Below, piece after piece: positions 48,872 to 62,388 of a stretch of 64,000 bases of DNA. A program made the position numbers and the translations under genes. The notes under the pieces were generated by a model that saw only the letters and a list, made by a program, of their open reading frames with translations, did no database searches and had not been told where the DNA came from. Position 1 is the first letter of the stretch; the number at the start of each line of letters is the position of its first letter. The stretch is taken from the NCBI GenBank assembly GCA_005784505.1, contig VCAZ01000027.1, forward strand, positions 1,755,265-1,819,264. The letters run 5' to 3'. The stretch comes from Bagarius yarrelli. Taxonomy: Eukaryota; Chordata; Actinopteri; Siluriformes; Sisoridae.

Positions 48872-49848
48872 TCATGCCCAAAATTATTCATACCCCTGGC
48901 AAATTCTGACTTAAAGTTACTTTTATTCAACCAGCAAGTTTTTTTTAACCGGAAATGACACAGGCTTCTCCCAAAAGATAATAAGACGATTCACAAGAGG
49001 CATCATTGTGGAAAAAAATATTTCTCAGCTGTTATTTACATTTGAACAAAAAGTGGCATGGTGGATTTACTGGTAGGTTTGGGTCATTGTCATGTTGCAG
49101 GGTTCAGTTATGCTTCAGTTATGCTTCAGATTTACAGATGGTCTCAAATGTTCTTCAAGCACCCTCTGATACACAGTAGAATTCATAGGATTTTATGATG
49201 GTGATCTGGCCAGGTCCTGCTGCAGCAAAGCATCCCCAAACCAGGACACTTCCACTTCCATGTTTCAGAGTTGGTATGAGGTTCTTTCCTGGAATTCTGT
49301 ATTTGGTCTACGCCAAACATGTCCTCTGTTGCAGTGTACAAATAATTTAATTTTAGACTCATCTGTCCAAAAGAACATTATTACAGAAGTCCTGGTCTTT
49401 GTCTACGTTCTGACTTGTTGTCAGTTGTATAAAATATCCTCCACTTGTAGACTATTTGCGGACAGTGGAATGGCCGATTTTAAAATCTTTTTAAATCCAT
49501 TTTTAGACTCATAAGCTGCTACAATCTTCTTTCTGAAGGCCTCAGACAGCTCTTTCTATCTCACCCTGGTGTTCACTGTCACTTCAACAGTCAAAAGCAG
49601 AGCAAGCTAAATGTCTAAAATTTAAATAGGGCCTCCTTCAAAAAGCTAAGTAACAATGTTCTAATCATGTTTAACTGATCTAAGTGGGAATAAATGTTGG
49701 AATGTCCTAATTTATTCTTCAGCAGAAATTGTCTTTTTTTAAAAGTAGATTTTACAAAAGTTTGAATTGTTTAATCATATTCCTTGAAACTTTCAGTATT
49801 GTTTTAAATTGATATTAAATACCCATGTGTCCAAAATATCTGTGTGTC
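48868..49848 (-). mobile_element. Tc1-like DNA transposon relic
   Basis: The left end on the plus strand reads cagtcatgcccaaaattattcatacc, common at ends of fish Tc1 elements. Read on the minus strand, about 49250-49120 translates to AKHP-style segments, including MNSTVYQRVLEEHLRPSV (in the region 49195-49145), typical of the Tc1 catalytic core. Stops interrupt it and the N-terminal domain is not recognisable. The precise right end is uncertain. Confidence 0.6.
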
Positions 49849-49891
49849 CTTTCACTTTTCACAAAAATATATACTTTGTGAAAAGTGAAAG
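49849..49891. repeat. Perfect 17-bp stem hairpin
   Basis: The arms ctttcacttttcacaaa (49849-49865) and tttgtgaaaagtgaaag (49875-49891) pair perfectly around a 9-nt loop. It lies next to the Tc1-like relic and may be part of a transposon end. Confidence 0.8.
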
Positions 49892-51479
49892 CACTCAGTA
49901 GCAGGTTTAGCGTCTGTCCGCTTCATTCCCTGGCATACCGCTTGGGATAAAGTGCCACTGAGGATGAATAAATCAATCAGTTGATTTAGGGCATTTTCAA
50001 TGCACGATTAATGCTTCATTCTACACCACTAGAGGCTCTCATCAATAGAATACAAGACCTCTTGTTTGATGCTCATTTCATACTTATGAATTCATCAGTG
50101 TTTGTTTACTAATTTATACACTTTGCCCAACCCTCTCTTATAAATTGTTTATTGTTGGTACATTTGGTTTTGCCTGCCTGCCTTCATGATTATGTTTATT
50201 CGGAAATAAACCTCTACACTTGGGTTCTCACAATGTCACAGTGCAGCCACTTACAGCATGTATAACATAATAAATATCTTCCTGCGAACATCTGTAATAG
50301 AATAGAATTCTGCCGGGTAATCAAAGCGTAGAAGTCAGTAATATTAAATTGTGTTTAATAAATACTCAGGATTTGGTTTACCAAGTGGCACAGTGTGTCA
50401 TAAATTATTGTTATTATTGTTCATTATTTTATTTGTCTAAATGATGCTTTCTGTGTTTAGAAAGATTTATTAAAAGCAGAACTCTGCCTCAGTCTGGCCA
50501 AATTCATTTCCAGTGGTCTGTTTTCAGTTTTCTTTCTTTCTTTCTTTTTTTTTTTAATTTGCTCTTAAGCTAGTTGTACTTTATTCATTGGCAAAACAAG
50601 AGCAAACTGTGCCACATAATTCGTTCATAATAAAAATACATACTGTATCTTAGTGTATGATCGCTGTATATAAATGTTTTTAAAAATCATTTATCTAGGA
50701 CACTTTCGAAGTCCCTTTTATTCTTCTGCCTGATTGTACTTTATACAGTCTAAACCTTTTTGTCACCACAATATTTATGGTACTTTAATTTTGAATTAAA
50801 AAGAGCTGGACTGACTTATGGCCACTATCCATTCTGTAATTCGGTATTCCATTCTGTATAACGGTATTTTACACAAAGTAAGTGGTCATAATACAGTTCT
50901 GGCAGGCAGTGAGAATGCTTTTCTGGCTGCCAGAAATAAATCGACTACCAGCTGCCCAAATCATTGGCGAGATTATTAAAATAAGAAAAGCCTTAAATGC
51001 ATCTTTAACGTCAATGCTGGTTCTGTGGCTGAAAGTAAATGTTGCTTGGCAACAGTAAAGCAGGCTCGGAGTAATGCTTAGAGTCTTTTACTTTTCACTT
51101 CCCATCTAACTAGTAGACCATGCTAAACATCTATGAGCTTAAAACTAATAATACTAGCTAGGTAGTTTTACATTAGTAGGTTTGCTGTAGTCTAAAACAG
51201 AAAAAGGTACTGAAAGATTTCGGGATATGATAAAATTGTATCTGCAACGCTATATATAAAACAGTCACATACTCGTATGTGGGTATGTGAATAAATCATG
51301 ATTGTTTTTGTCATGATTTTTTTCCCCGAAGGAGCTTAACCTCCTCTCTGTAAAATTCTCAGCTGCCTTTTCATACTCTGGTGGAAAGAACTGACCTTCT
51401 AATCTTTAAAATATGAGCAGATTTTACACTGGGGGCCATTTAAACAGACAAACCTAATCTGTGTTTATAGCATTTTTCA

Positions 51480-51511
<32 letters not shown>

Positions 51512-52045
51512 TCTTGTGTGTTTTCTATGCTGTGCGGCCTCCAGTTATTGAGTGCACAGAAACAAGCTGCTCTTTGTTCAGGTGCCAGACTTAAGGTAGG
51601 CAATGTATTAATCTCTCACTTTTTTTTTCTCTTCTTTTATTGACTATTGTAATCTTGGATCTATCAGTGACTTGGAACTAATGGCGCGCTGAAATAAAGC
51701 AGTGGCTAGTGACTGCCTAGTTACGCACATGGCTCAGGAAACATCTTTTTAAATTGTCAAACAGGGTCCCCATCTTACACTCTTTATTCATTACTTGCAC
51801 AGTCCCTGAATCACATCCTGCTATTTAACAGCGACATACTTAATGATTTCAATGAACAGACAGAAAGTGAATAAAAGAAACTTTCTGTGGCAATCCATAT
51901 CAGTTCTGTTCTGGTCTGTAACACACTGAAAGTACAAGAAGTGCAAGCATATGTGCTGTTCCAAATTCAAAGATATTCACACACAGTCAGATACTTTAAT
52001 CCCCTCCTACTCTTATTCTCTAAGTGTCATATAGAAGAACTAACA
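49892..52045. other. Intergenic, partly enhancer-like
   Basis: No gene. A non-repetitive block at about 50880-51070 (around ttctggctgccagaaataaa and accagctgcccaaatcattg) looks conserved-element-like. CT microsatellite at 51480-51513. Confidence 0.35.
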
Positions 52046-52049
52046 CAAT

Positions 52050-52112
52050 TGGGGGGTTAAGGGCCTTGCTCAGGGGCCCATCGGTGGCAACTTGGTGCTG
52101 GGAATCGAACCC
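52050..52112 (-). repeat. tRNA-derived SINE (family B), fragment
   Basis: Only the central part is kept: gggggttaagggccttgctc and gtggcaacttggtgctggga. A short att-repeat follows. Confidence 0.6.
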
Positions 52113-54144
52113 TATCGTTATTATTATTATTGTTACTATTATTATTATTAATATTATTGCTATTTGATATGTTTTGTTTCTTTCTTATCCTTAATTTGTC
52201 ATTTTAGTAAGTTTAGTGTAAAGAGTATTCCAGTATTCCTTCATTGTGCCCCAAATTTAGTTGAACCATGTTGTAATTGAGATATTAGGCAGACTGACAG
52301 CTTTAAGAGGAAGTCGTACAGGAGAATAGATCAGGGAAAATGGGATCCAGAACTTGCTGGCATGCCAGACAAAAAGAGTGACTCAAAAATGATGTACTGA
52401 CTGACAGATAACAATGTGTCAAAGCCATAGTAAGAAAGACAACTAAAAGAGAAGCGATACAGGAGTGAATGCAGGGTCTTTGAGCATCAAAGTTTATAAA
52501 TAAATATAGGTTATAACACTAGAGCAAGAGTGAGCTTAAAAGATAAAATAGTAGGTAAAGATAGATCAGTGGTTTCAGTTTGCTTTGGTTTCAGGGTACA
52601 AACACTATATTTTCAGGTGCAGCATTGAAATTGACTTGCTAGTGATAGATATGTATTTGTGTAACACCAGTCTTTCGTCTTTATTCTTTTCATTGTTTGG
52701 CTTGTTGTAAGTCAAGTCTGCTCTGTTGTATGCTATTTAGGTATGTAGTGGTGAAAGCACAACTACTTTCAAGTAAAAAAAAAAAAGCTTATCAGCTGAT
52801 ATCCTATGTAATTGAATTAACCACGGTGATTACACATAGCACTTCATCAAAAATAATAATAGGTTCTGATCATTCACAGTCACTTCAAACTGTATGTGGA
52901 ATGCATTTAAGAATAAACTCTCTGCCTGCTTCCCTTTGAAGATAAGACATGTGAAGCTGCTTATCCTTCTTATAAAATGCCTATGCCTGGACTAAGCTTA
53001 TCTAACCTAATAAACTTACTAGCGCAGACCAGTTGCAATACCACTATATACAGACACACGTCGATTAAATAAATAAAATAAATCTAAGAAACAAACAACA
53101 AAATCAGTTTTGAGTTACACTGTGGGTTGGTCTCCTAACCCCTTTAAAGTAAATTTAATTTAACAGAATAATTTTTTCTCATAAAGAAACCATTCTTTCT
53201 TGATTGGAGTGGTCTCTTTGAAGGTAACAAGATCCTTAAAATCCTTAATATTAAAGATCAACAATTTAATTGTTTATTACGTATGAAAATGATGGGGATT
53301 GTATGCTATGGTTTTATAGTTCCTGTACAGGTCCAGAGAAGTAAATAATTTGTAACATTGGGACATTGGGACATTTTTGGCTTTTCTGAAATGCAACTCT
53401 AACTCTGCAGTCTCTACTTATGTTCTAAACTACTGTATAGCTGAATAAGAATGACAGTTATACCACCTCAGTGTTATCCTGTGTGCAGTTTCCTTCTCAC
53501 TTTAGTTCTGTTCCTTAGTGTTTGAAACATTATTGAAGTGCATTCCGAAACAAAAGGCTCTCTTCCCGTCAGAACGTTATGTTACAAAAAAAAGACACTC
53601 TGAAAGACCACGCTGTTATCTCAGGGCTGTGTCTGCAGCATGCCACACTGCTCACAGTTTCACAACAGAAGCCTTGAGAAGATAAAGCAGTGGATAATTT
53701 AATTCTGTCTGAGCTGACATTCCTGTGAAATGTGCATTCAGTAGCATTTGCGCTGGAACAAGAAGCACAAATACACTTAGACTTATTTTAGGACAATAGA
53801 CAATCTTTCAATGGATGGACAAAGAATGTAGAAAAGATGTTAAAAAATTATATAGGCTAATCACACAGCTACATATAGTTACACAGATTTTGACACTAAT
53901 CACTGACACAGAACCTATACAGTTTTTTTCCCCCAAAGTATTTTTATTGTATATTTTGTTAATCATGAGACATAAAATACAGTTAGACTTTTTTTTCACT
54001 TTTTTTTACATAATATCTCTACCCACAACAATTCCCCCATTGCACAATTATGCATATACATATTCTAAGTTAATTTGTTTGTCTATGCAACTTGACTGTA
54101 GCTGATAATTTTGCGTGACCTGGTTAACCTTTAATATAGTTAAA
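52113..54144. other. Intergenic, no gene seen
   Basis: AT-rich unique-looking DNA with T runs at 53985-54007. Short frames appear to be chance. Confidence 0.4.
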
Positions 54145-54545
54145 AGCAGGCGTGCCGTTGACAAGGGGAACAGGGGGGTCGTGCAAAGACAGCAACCAAC
54201 CCCCGTTACATGGGCAGCGCTACTGATTCTGAAGGCCCTGGGTAGATTATATAAACACGGCAGCACATAGAAACTAAAGTATGATTGGACAAAATAATTA
54301 ACATCTACATACTCATATTGGAAGCGGTGCAGAAAGAGAAACAGCACGAAATGAAGAGAATAAACTGCTGGGAATAAATAATACAATTTAATGTAACAAA
54401 TATTAGAAGTTAGGTTGTAAAAGTAGGTTGGCTTCTGATAATGTTTAGGCAGAAAAGAACACCTTACTGACCTCGACTCTAAACACTGTGGAAATCTGAT
54501 CTCACTATCTGGGCTTTTGCTTACGTATTTTGGGCCCCTGGTTAA
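54145..54545 (-). repeat. Dispersed repeat family D, copy 3 (longest)
   Basis: Contains the reverse complement of the 28.4 kb stretch (gggcagcgctactgattctg, then ctttagtttctatgtgctgc read in reverse) and of the 48.1 kb stretch. The flank ends in tattttgggcccctggttaa. It appears to be a nonautonomous DNA transposon of about 400 bp or more. Confidence 0.5.
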
Positions 54546-55264
54546 GAGCAAATGTATTTCTGTATTAGTTTATTTATTCCTAAACATTTCCGTAACTGTT
54601 TTAACCTTTTTTTTTTTTTTTTTACTTAACCAGATCAACACTGTTCACCAAGAAACTATTGTAAGAGCATCTTTTCCGATGTTTCCCAAAGCGTCATTAG
54701 AACAAGTTTCACTACTGAACCAGTCCATATTCCACAACCTGTAAATATTTGGATGTCTCCGTTTTTTTGTGTAGAAATGTTTAATATCGTTTCCGTGTCT
54801 GCATGACTGGTTTTAACATTATTATTAAAAAATGTATTATTTAATTAAAAAATGACAGTAACATGTGAGATCTAAAAAAAATGCAAATATACCTTAAATT
54901 CACATTATATTTAGTACATGTTCTTTGTATACAGAAAAGAAGTACAAAAAAAAAATTATGGTAGGCAACACGGACTATTTCTCTAACACACCTACTTGGT
55001 CATTCGCCAAAATGGCTGGTTAAATTGTGTGTTTTGACTAAGGACAACTTTCAATATTAACAGCAGAAGAACGGGCACCTTTTAAAAAAAGAAAGTAGTA
55101 TTAAAACTTATTTTTAGTATGACTTTTTTTACTGATGTTTTATTAATAGTTTATTATACTTTACTTTGTGTTTTCTATAAGCTTTTGAGATAATCCTCCT
55201 TCATAACTTCTCCTTCATTCCAAAACAGGCACCGTTCATCACTTGGGAGGAAAGTAGCCCCGCG

Positions 55265-55462
55265 GGTGAATAAGCCACGCCCCTAGGCCTTTCTGTTCCC
55301 ATGTAAACCGCAGTCTACGTCACAGTCCGCTTCTGCTATAAAACTTCTACTGCTGCTGCGCTAAACAGTTCATCCGATCGAACCGATGGTTTAATCACCT
55401 CCAGAGGAGAACCTGGGCGGGAACTCAGCAAGAACTAAAACTTCAGCCAGGAACCAGCAAAG
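55265..55462 (+). promoter_or_regulatory. atp1a1: atp1a1 promoter and 5' untranslated region
   Basis: A GC/CACCC-type box agccacgcccc at about 55273, a CRE-like tacgtca at 55316-55322 and a TATA box tataaaa at 55337-55343 stand in order; transcription would begin near 55365. Sp1-type and CRE/ATF elements are also part of the mammalian ATP1A1 promoter. The leader of about 100 nt runs to the start codon at 55463. Confidence 0.65.
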
Positions 55463-58400
55463 ATGGGACGCGGAGTGAGTAAAACATTTCTAAAAGAGTT
55501 GGCTGTGAAGTAAAAAAAGGGAAATGTTACATCTATCCAGTCATGTTATACTAGTAAAAGAAAGTTGTTGTTATTATTATTATTATCTGTTAATATACTG
55601 ATTAAGGGTCCAGGGCAAATTTGCTGCCAAATGAAGTGAGAACTAGAAGTACAAAACAGTCGATCTTCTACAAATGTTTAAAGTTGTGTGGAATGAGGCA
55701 GATTATAACATTGTTACTGAGAGGAAAACTAAATGAAAAAGTTTTTAATGAACACAGATGATCCTTAACTATTTTATATTGTTAAATTTCCAGTATGGCC
55801 AATTCAAAGTATAAAAAAAGCTATACATACTAATATATATAGTATTTTTCCCCAAACAAAATTATTAGTTATTATGCTTCAGCACTTTTATTCTCGAGTA
55901 TGTATTTACGAAATATGTATAACTATAGTTAATAAACATTTTTGATATTACCAGTTGCTACATAATAATACACTTTTTTACATGCTACACTTTTCTTGAC
56001 TTTAACCTAGCCGTTCCTAGCTTCTAAAAATTAGTTAATTACTAGTTTAATAAAATCTTACTTCTATTCTAATTGCAGAATTAATTATGTTGTATTAGAT
56101 TGCATGTGTTATATAATACACCTGATAATAGAATGGGACCATCACCAATTTAAATTCTACTCATTATGTCACTTTCTGCCTTAAGCATATAGTTACTTCT
56201 CTCTACAACGTAGTTCATTGAATGACAAATATGTTTGTTTCAACGTTAAATTAATGATAAGAATCTTCTAAACGTTATATCTGTGTTTTGCACGATTACA
56301 GAACGGAGGACGAGATCAGTATGATCTGGCAGCAACGTCAGAGCAAACCGGAAAGAAAAAGAACAAAAACAAAAAAGATATGGATGAACTAAAAAAGGAA
56401 GTGGATTTGGTAAGAATTGTTTTCTTTTTCGTGTTTAAACATTATTGAACCTATCAGAATAGAAAAATATAATTTTATTTATGTTTCTATAAAGGATGAT
56501 CACAAGCTGAGCTTGGATGAGCTTCATCGTAAATATGGTACAGACCTGAGCAAGGTAATTAAATTAGTGTATTTGTACAATTTAGAGAATTCATTTGAGT
56601 AGATATACATACAGTACGATATTTATTCCAGGGCCTCACATCCTCACGTGCACAAGAAATTCTTGCCCGTGATGGGCCCAATGCCCTGACTCCCCCACCT
56701 ACCACTCCAGAATGGGTGAAGTTTTGTAAGCAGATGTTTGGCGGCTTCTCTATGCTGCTGTGGACTGGCGCTGTTCTCTGCTTCCTTGCTTACGGCATTC
56801 AAGCTGCGATGGAAGATGAACCAGCAAATGATAATGTAAGTACAACTTAAAAAAACAAAACAAACATACTTCATGTACATTTATCATATTTGATCAAATA
56901 TTTAAATCACACTATGTCCTTTGCTTTCAACACAGCTGTATTTGGGAGTTGTGCTTTCAGCTGTTGTCATCATCACTGGTTGCTTCTCGTACTACCAAGA
57001 GGCCAAGAGCTCAAAAATCATGGACTCATTCAAGAACCTAGTGCCCCAGGTAACAAAAGTATAATTGTATAATAGATATAAAGCTGTTTGAACATTACGT
57101 AGTGATATAGGTCATTCTAGGTGCAGTATTTTTATATTGAGAAACACTTTACTGATTAAAATTAAACTAATCCAAATAAACCTATTAAAAAAATCTAATA
57201 CAGAGAAAAATATAGAAAGCTGTAAATTATTAACATTTCTTTATTCCTCATGTTTCTGAGGGACTGCATCATAAACATTAAACTGTAAAGAGATGAAACT
57301 GCTCAAAATTGGTAAATAGATATAGGTTACTGCCTGTTCTTGTTATTTTAAAACTTTAAATCTTGAATAAAACTTTCCAGCAAGCTCTGGTTATCCGTGA
57401 TGGTGAGAAAAAGCACATAAATGCTGAAGATGTGGTGCTTGGTGACTTAGTGGAGGTAAAAGGTGGAGACAGGATACCAGCAGATGTGCGAATTATTTCT
57501 GCACACGGTTGCAAGGTGGGTCTTTCCTCTGCATTGTAGAAAAATAACACCTATTGGATGCAAGACCAAACCGTGTACATGTGCAACTTTTTACATAACA
57601 CACTTTTAAAAATTTTTCATAGGTGGACAACTCGTCTCTTACCGGAGAGTCAGAACCTCAAACTCGTTCTCCAGATTTTTCCAACGATAACCCTCTGGAG
57701 ACCAGGAATATTGCATTCTTCTCTACTAACTGTGTGGAAGGTACTTTTCAGTAATTGCAGGAATTGCACGAAAGATTTTCTTAATAAAAAATGTTTGAAG
57801 TTACTAAAGAAAATCCGGATAATACTAATAGTACTAAATTATCTTTAGGCACTGCACGTGGTCTCGTTATCAGCACTGGTGATCGTACTGTCATGGGTCG
57901 AATTGCCACGCTTGCCTCGGGTCTCGAGGTTGGCAGGACGCCCATTTCTATCGAAATTGAGCACTTCATCCACATCATTACTGGCGTTGCCGTTTTTCTT
58001 GGACTTTCTTTCTTCATCCTCTCTCTCGTCTTGGGCTACAGCTGGCTTGAAGCAGTCATTTTCCTGATTGGAATCATTGTAGCTAACGTGCCTGAAGGCC
58101 TCCTTGCAACTGTTACTGTAAGTCTTTAGTTTTACTCTGTGATAGCCAAAAGAGACTAACTGAATCATAAAGGGAGTTATCTTCATTTATTTTTTTTATT
58201 TCTAATGCTGTTTTTGACTGTATTTTCTTAGGTGTGTCTCACATTAACAGCAAAGCGTATGGCAAAGAAGAACTGCCTGGTAAAGAACCTTGAGGCCGTG
58301 GAAACCCTGGGCTCTACTTCAACTATATGCTCAGACAAGACAGGAACTTTAACACAGAACCGCATGACTGTTGCACACATGTGGTTTGACAACCAGATCC

Positions 58401-61400
58401 ATGAAGCTGACACCACAGAAAACCAGAGCGGAACCAGTTTTGATCGAAGCTCAGCCACCTGGACCGCCCTGGCTCGCATTGCTGGTCTTTGCAATAGAGC
58501 TGTTTTTTTAGCAGAGCAAACTGAAGTTCCAATTTTAAAGGTATATTTTCTCATATTAGAATGCAGTGATGTGCATATAGGACAACAATAAATGCAAATA
58601 ACGAATGTTTTAAGAGACTGCCATCACCTGGGTGGAGTAACAATGAAATATTAGTGTTAAACAGAAATAGAGGGTTTTAATTTGCATTGCACTGACGATC
58701 TGATCTTCCTCAGAGAGATGTTGCTGGAGATGCCTCAGAGTCTGCTCTCCTGAAGTGTATTGAACTTTGTTGTGGACCTGTGAAAGATATGAGGGACAAA
58801 TATACAAAAGTGGCTGAAATCCCCTTTAATTCAACAAATAAATACCAGGTTGGTATTTATCTACTATGTCACACAGAACTAGGAAGCAGACTATCTTAAC
58901 ATGATGCTTAATTTCACAATAAATAAACCCAGATCTAATTTCAGCATGGATGAGCACCCAGTTAAATAATGCATGATGTTTTAATACAATACAACTAAGC
59001 AGAAAATGACATTTATGCATTTTTAATGCATTTTTTTATTTTATTTTATTTGTAGCTCTCAGTGCACAAGAACCCTGATTCGGCACCTGATTCCAAATAC
59101 CTACTAGTAATGAAAGGAGCACCAGAAAGAATACTGGATCGCTGCAGCACCATAATAATACAGGGAAAAGATCAGCCTCTGGACGAGGACATGAGAGAAG
59201 CATTTCAGAATGCTTATCTGGAGCTGGGGGGTCTTGGAGAAAGAGTATTGGGTAATAAAAGAAGATTAAAGACCGATTATTCGGATTTAATCATTTAACA
59301 ACTAACAACTAATTACTGCTTTTAACGCTGCCAGGATTTTGCCACTTCTACTTGCCTGAGGAACAGTTCCCAGAGGGCTTCCATTTTGATACAGAAGATG
59401 TGAACTTCCCTACTGAAAATCTGTGCTTTGTTGGTCTCATGTCTATGATTGATCCTCCACGTGCAGCAGTGCCAGACGCTGTGGGAAAATGCAGGAGTGC
59501 TGGTATTAAGGTATGGCCTTAATGGCCTGACTGTCAACAATTACAGTACTCATTTTTTTAAATTTTTCTATTCTCAAATATGATTTTTTGTTTTTAGGTT
59601 ATAATGGTCACTGGTGACCATCCAATCACTGCTAAGGCTATCGCCAAAGGGGTTGGGATCATCTCTGAGGGCAACGAGACTGTTGAAGACATTGCTGCAC
59701 GCTTGAACATTCCTATCAATGAAGTCAATCCAAGGTATGATTGTTTATGGAATGTCTATGACTTGTAACCAGTATTTAAATGCACATGTAATGCAAACAA
59801 TAAAAATTGTTTAATCCTGGCTGGAATTATTATTATTTATTTTTTTTAACTAAATTTTCCAAATTCAGTATTCAGTGCAGCAGACAGATAGATAACAAGT
59901 AACGAATGCTATAGTAATAGCATCAAGGTGTATGACCTTACAAAAATGATTGAAAAGACCTTTACTGCTTAATTAATCAAAAAAAAAAAACCCCTAAAGA
60001 CCCTATTGTCTATTTTGACCAATAGTAGCTCAGCTACATAAGCTTTATCTCCCGGGGCCCGGGCTGCTAATTTTTTTATATGCCTTAGCTTTATACTATG
60101 CATCAGTTTTCTTCCAAAGTTGCGAAGACTTCCTACACCTTACATAATAAATGAATGAAGAGTAATAATGTATTTTTTTTTTTTAGAGATGCTAAAGCAT
60201 GCGTGGTCCATGGAGGAGATCTTAAAGACCTTACTTCAGAACAGCTAGATGACATCCTAAAATATCACACAGAGATAGTGTTTGCTAGAACCTCCCCCCA
60301 GCAGAAACTGATCATTGTTGAGGGGTGTCAGCGTCAGGTAATCAAATTTTTTCCTCATCTGATGTGTTTGGAGATGATTATAAAAATGTAAGGAACAATT
60401 TATTGTCATCTCATGTTCAAAGCTTGAATCTCCATGATGAAAAATACAATCTAATCGAAAAGATGTTTAATAAAGACAGGCATTTGTAGAGAGGTTTTGA
60501 CTTCTTACCGCAAAGACATCTTTCACATCAAACTGTTATTAAAGCATAATTGACTGTGTACCACAGGGAGCCATTGTGGCTGTTACAGGTGATGGAGTAA
60601 ATGATTCTCCTGCTCTGAAGAAAGCTGACATTGGAGTTGCTATGGGTATTGCTGGCTCCGATGTATCCAAGCAGGCTGCAGACATGATCCTTCTTGATGA
60701 CAATTTTGCATCAATTGTGACTGGAGTGGAAGAAGGTGCATAAACTGTGTGTTTATGGTATTTACTAAAACCTACCAAGAATGTCACTGTTAAAATATGT
60801 ACGTTTCTTCCCGATTAGGTCGCCTGATCTTTGACAACCTGAAGAAGTCCATTGCGTACACCCTGACCAGTAACATTCCGGAAATCACACCCTTTCTACT
60901 TTTTATCATTGCAAACATCCCTCTGCCATTAGGAACTGTTACTATTCTATGTATCGATCTTGGAACAGACATGGTCAGTGTAAAGTCTTTAATTATAAAA
61001 CGAGTGTAAAGTGCTTGGACTTGTGATTTAGGCTAACAATGTCAATTGTGTTTTTTACTAAGGTCCCGGCTATTTCCCTCGCCTATGAGGCTGCTGAGAG
61101 TGATATCATGAAGAGACAGCCCAGAAACCCCAAAACAGACAAGCTAGTGAATGAACGACTTATTAGTATTGCCTATGGCCAAATAGGTGAGGATGCCATA
61201 AGGATTGCAGGGTTTAAATTAAAATCGTTCAGAATTGCCTCCAATAAAGCAGTATTTCATTTTTAGTTAATTTAATAACATTTTAGTAGATGGTTATGTG
61301 TAGAATATAATACTAACTGAAAAAAAATTAGAAGGAGATTTTTTTTTGAAAATCAGGAAATTTTTTTACATTCAATACCAATGCAATTACTTCAGAAAAT

Positions 61401-62388
61401 ATTTATATACTATGAAGATTTATGTCAACGTCTCTGATCTTTTTACCAAACCTGTTCCCTATTTTTTTCAGGTATGATACAGGCACTAGCTGGATTTTTC
61501 ACATATTTTGTTATCCTGGCTGAAAATGGATTCCTGCCACCAAGACTACTTGGAATCCGTGTGTTCTGGGATGACAAACATGTCAATGATCTTGAGGATA
61601 GCTATGGGCAGCAGTGGGTGCGTTTAACATATATTCATTCAAATCACATTTATAAACATAATGGAATGATTTCAACAGGTTGTGGTCATCTTTTTCTTCC
61701 TGTTTTATTTTAGACGTATGAACAGAGAAAGATTGTGGAGTTCACCTGCCACACTGCCTTTTTCACCAGCATTGTGGTTGTGCAATGGGCTGATCTGATC
61801 ATCTGCAAGACCCGAAGGAATTCTGTCTTCCAGCAAGGAATGAAGTAAGTGTGTTGAATAAATTGTAGGCTGAATATTCTTATCTTAAAATTTAAGGACG
61901 CTTAAACTTTTATAATGTTAGATTGCTAAAATTGGTTTTTTATCTTTTCATTTTTTTAAATTAGGAATAAAATCCTCATATTTGGACTGTTTGAGGAAAC
62001 TGCTCTTGCAGCCTTTCTGTCTTATTGCCCAGGAATGGATGTGGCTTTGAGAATGTATCCACTCAAGTAAGTTAAAATAATGCTTTAGTTTTTTAAATAT
62101 ATTTACTATCAGAAGAGGTACACCAAAATATTCCAATCAATTTGATTATTCTGATATTTGATTATTGACTCCTTCCTCAGACCCAACTGGTGGTTCTGTG
62201 CGTTCCCATACTCTCTCCTCATCTTTATTTATGATGAAATCAGAAAACTCATCCTCAGGCGCTATCCTGGAGGTACACACAAATCTGTTTTATATTCTAA
62301 TTTTAAGCAAAAAATCTAAAATCAGTAAGCGTAACATATTTTCCTCCTTTGCTTTTTAGGCTGGGTGGAGAGAGAGACATACTACTAG
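55463..62388 (+). CDS. atp1a1: Sodium/potassium-transporting ATPase subunit alpha-1
   Basis: Complete, 1,023 residues as in human, in 22 coding exons: 55463-55474, 56302-56409, 56495-56554, 56632-56835, 56936-57049, 57381-57515, 57623-57740, 57849-58117, 58232-58540, 58714-58848, 59056-59251, 59335-59510, 59598-59734, 60187-60337, 60567-60735, 60819-60973, 61063-61186, 61472-61617, 61714-61844, 61965-62066, 62181-62272 and 62360-62388. Phases are consistent and no frame break occurs. It pumps three Na+ out and two K+ in per ATP at the plasma membrane. Seen: the phosphorylated Asp in CSDKTGTLT (D375), the TGES motif LTGESEP, MVTGDHP, VTGDGVNDSPAL, and the C-terminal ERETYY. Q117 and N128 border the first extracellular loop, the ouabain-sensitive pattern. 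N783 in the fifth span is Asn, unlike the Lys reported in the salmonid freshwater alpha-1a form. One N-domain exon is a codon longer than in human. Confidence 0.97.

Noticed and set aside
48684..48881. Frame of alternating Tyr and Ile
   Set aside because: Translation of a TA repeat.
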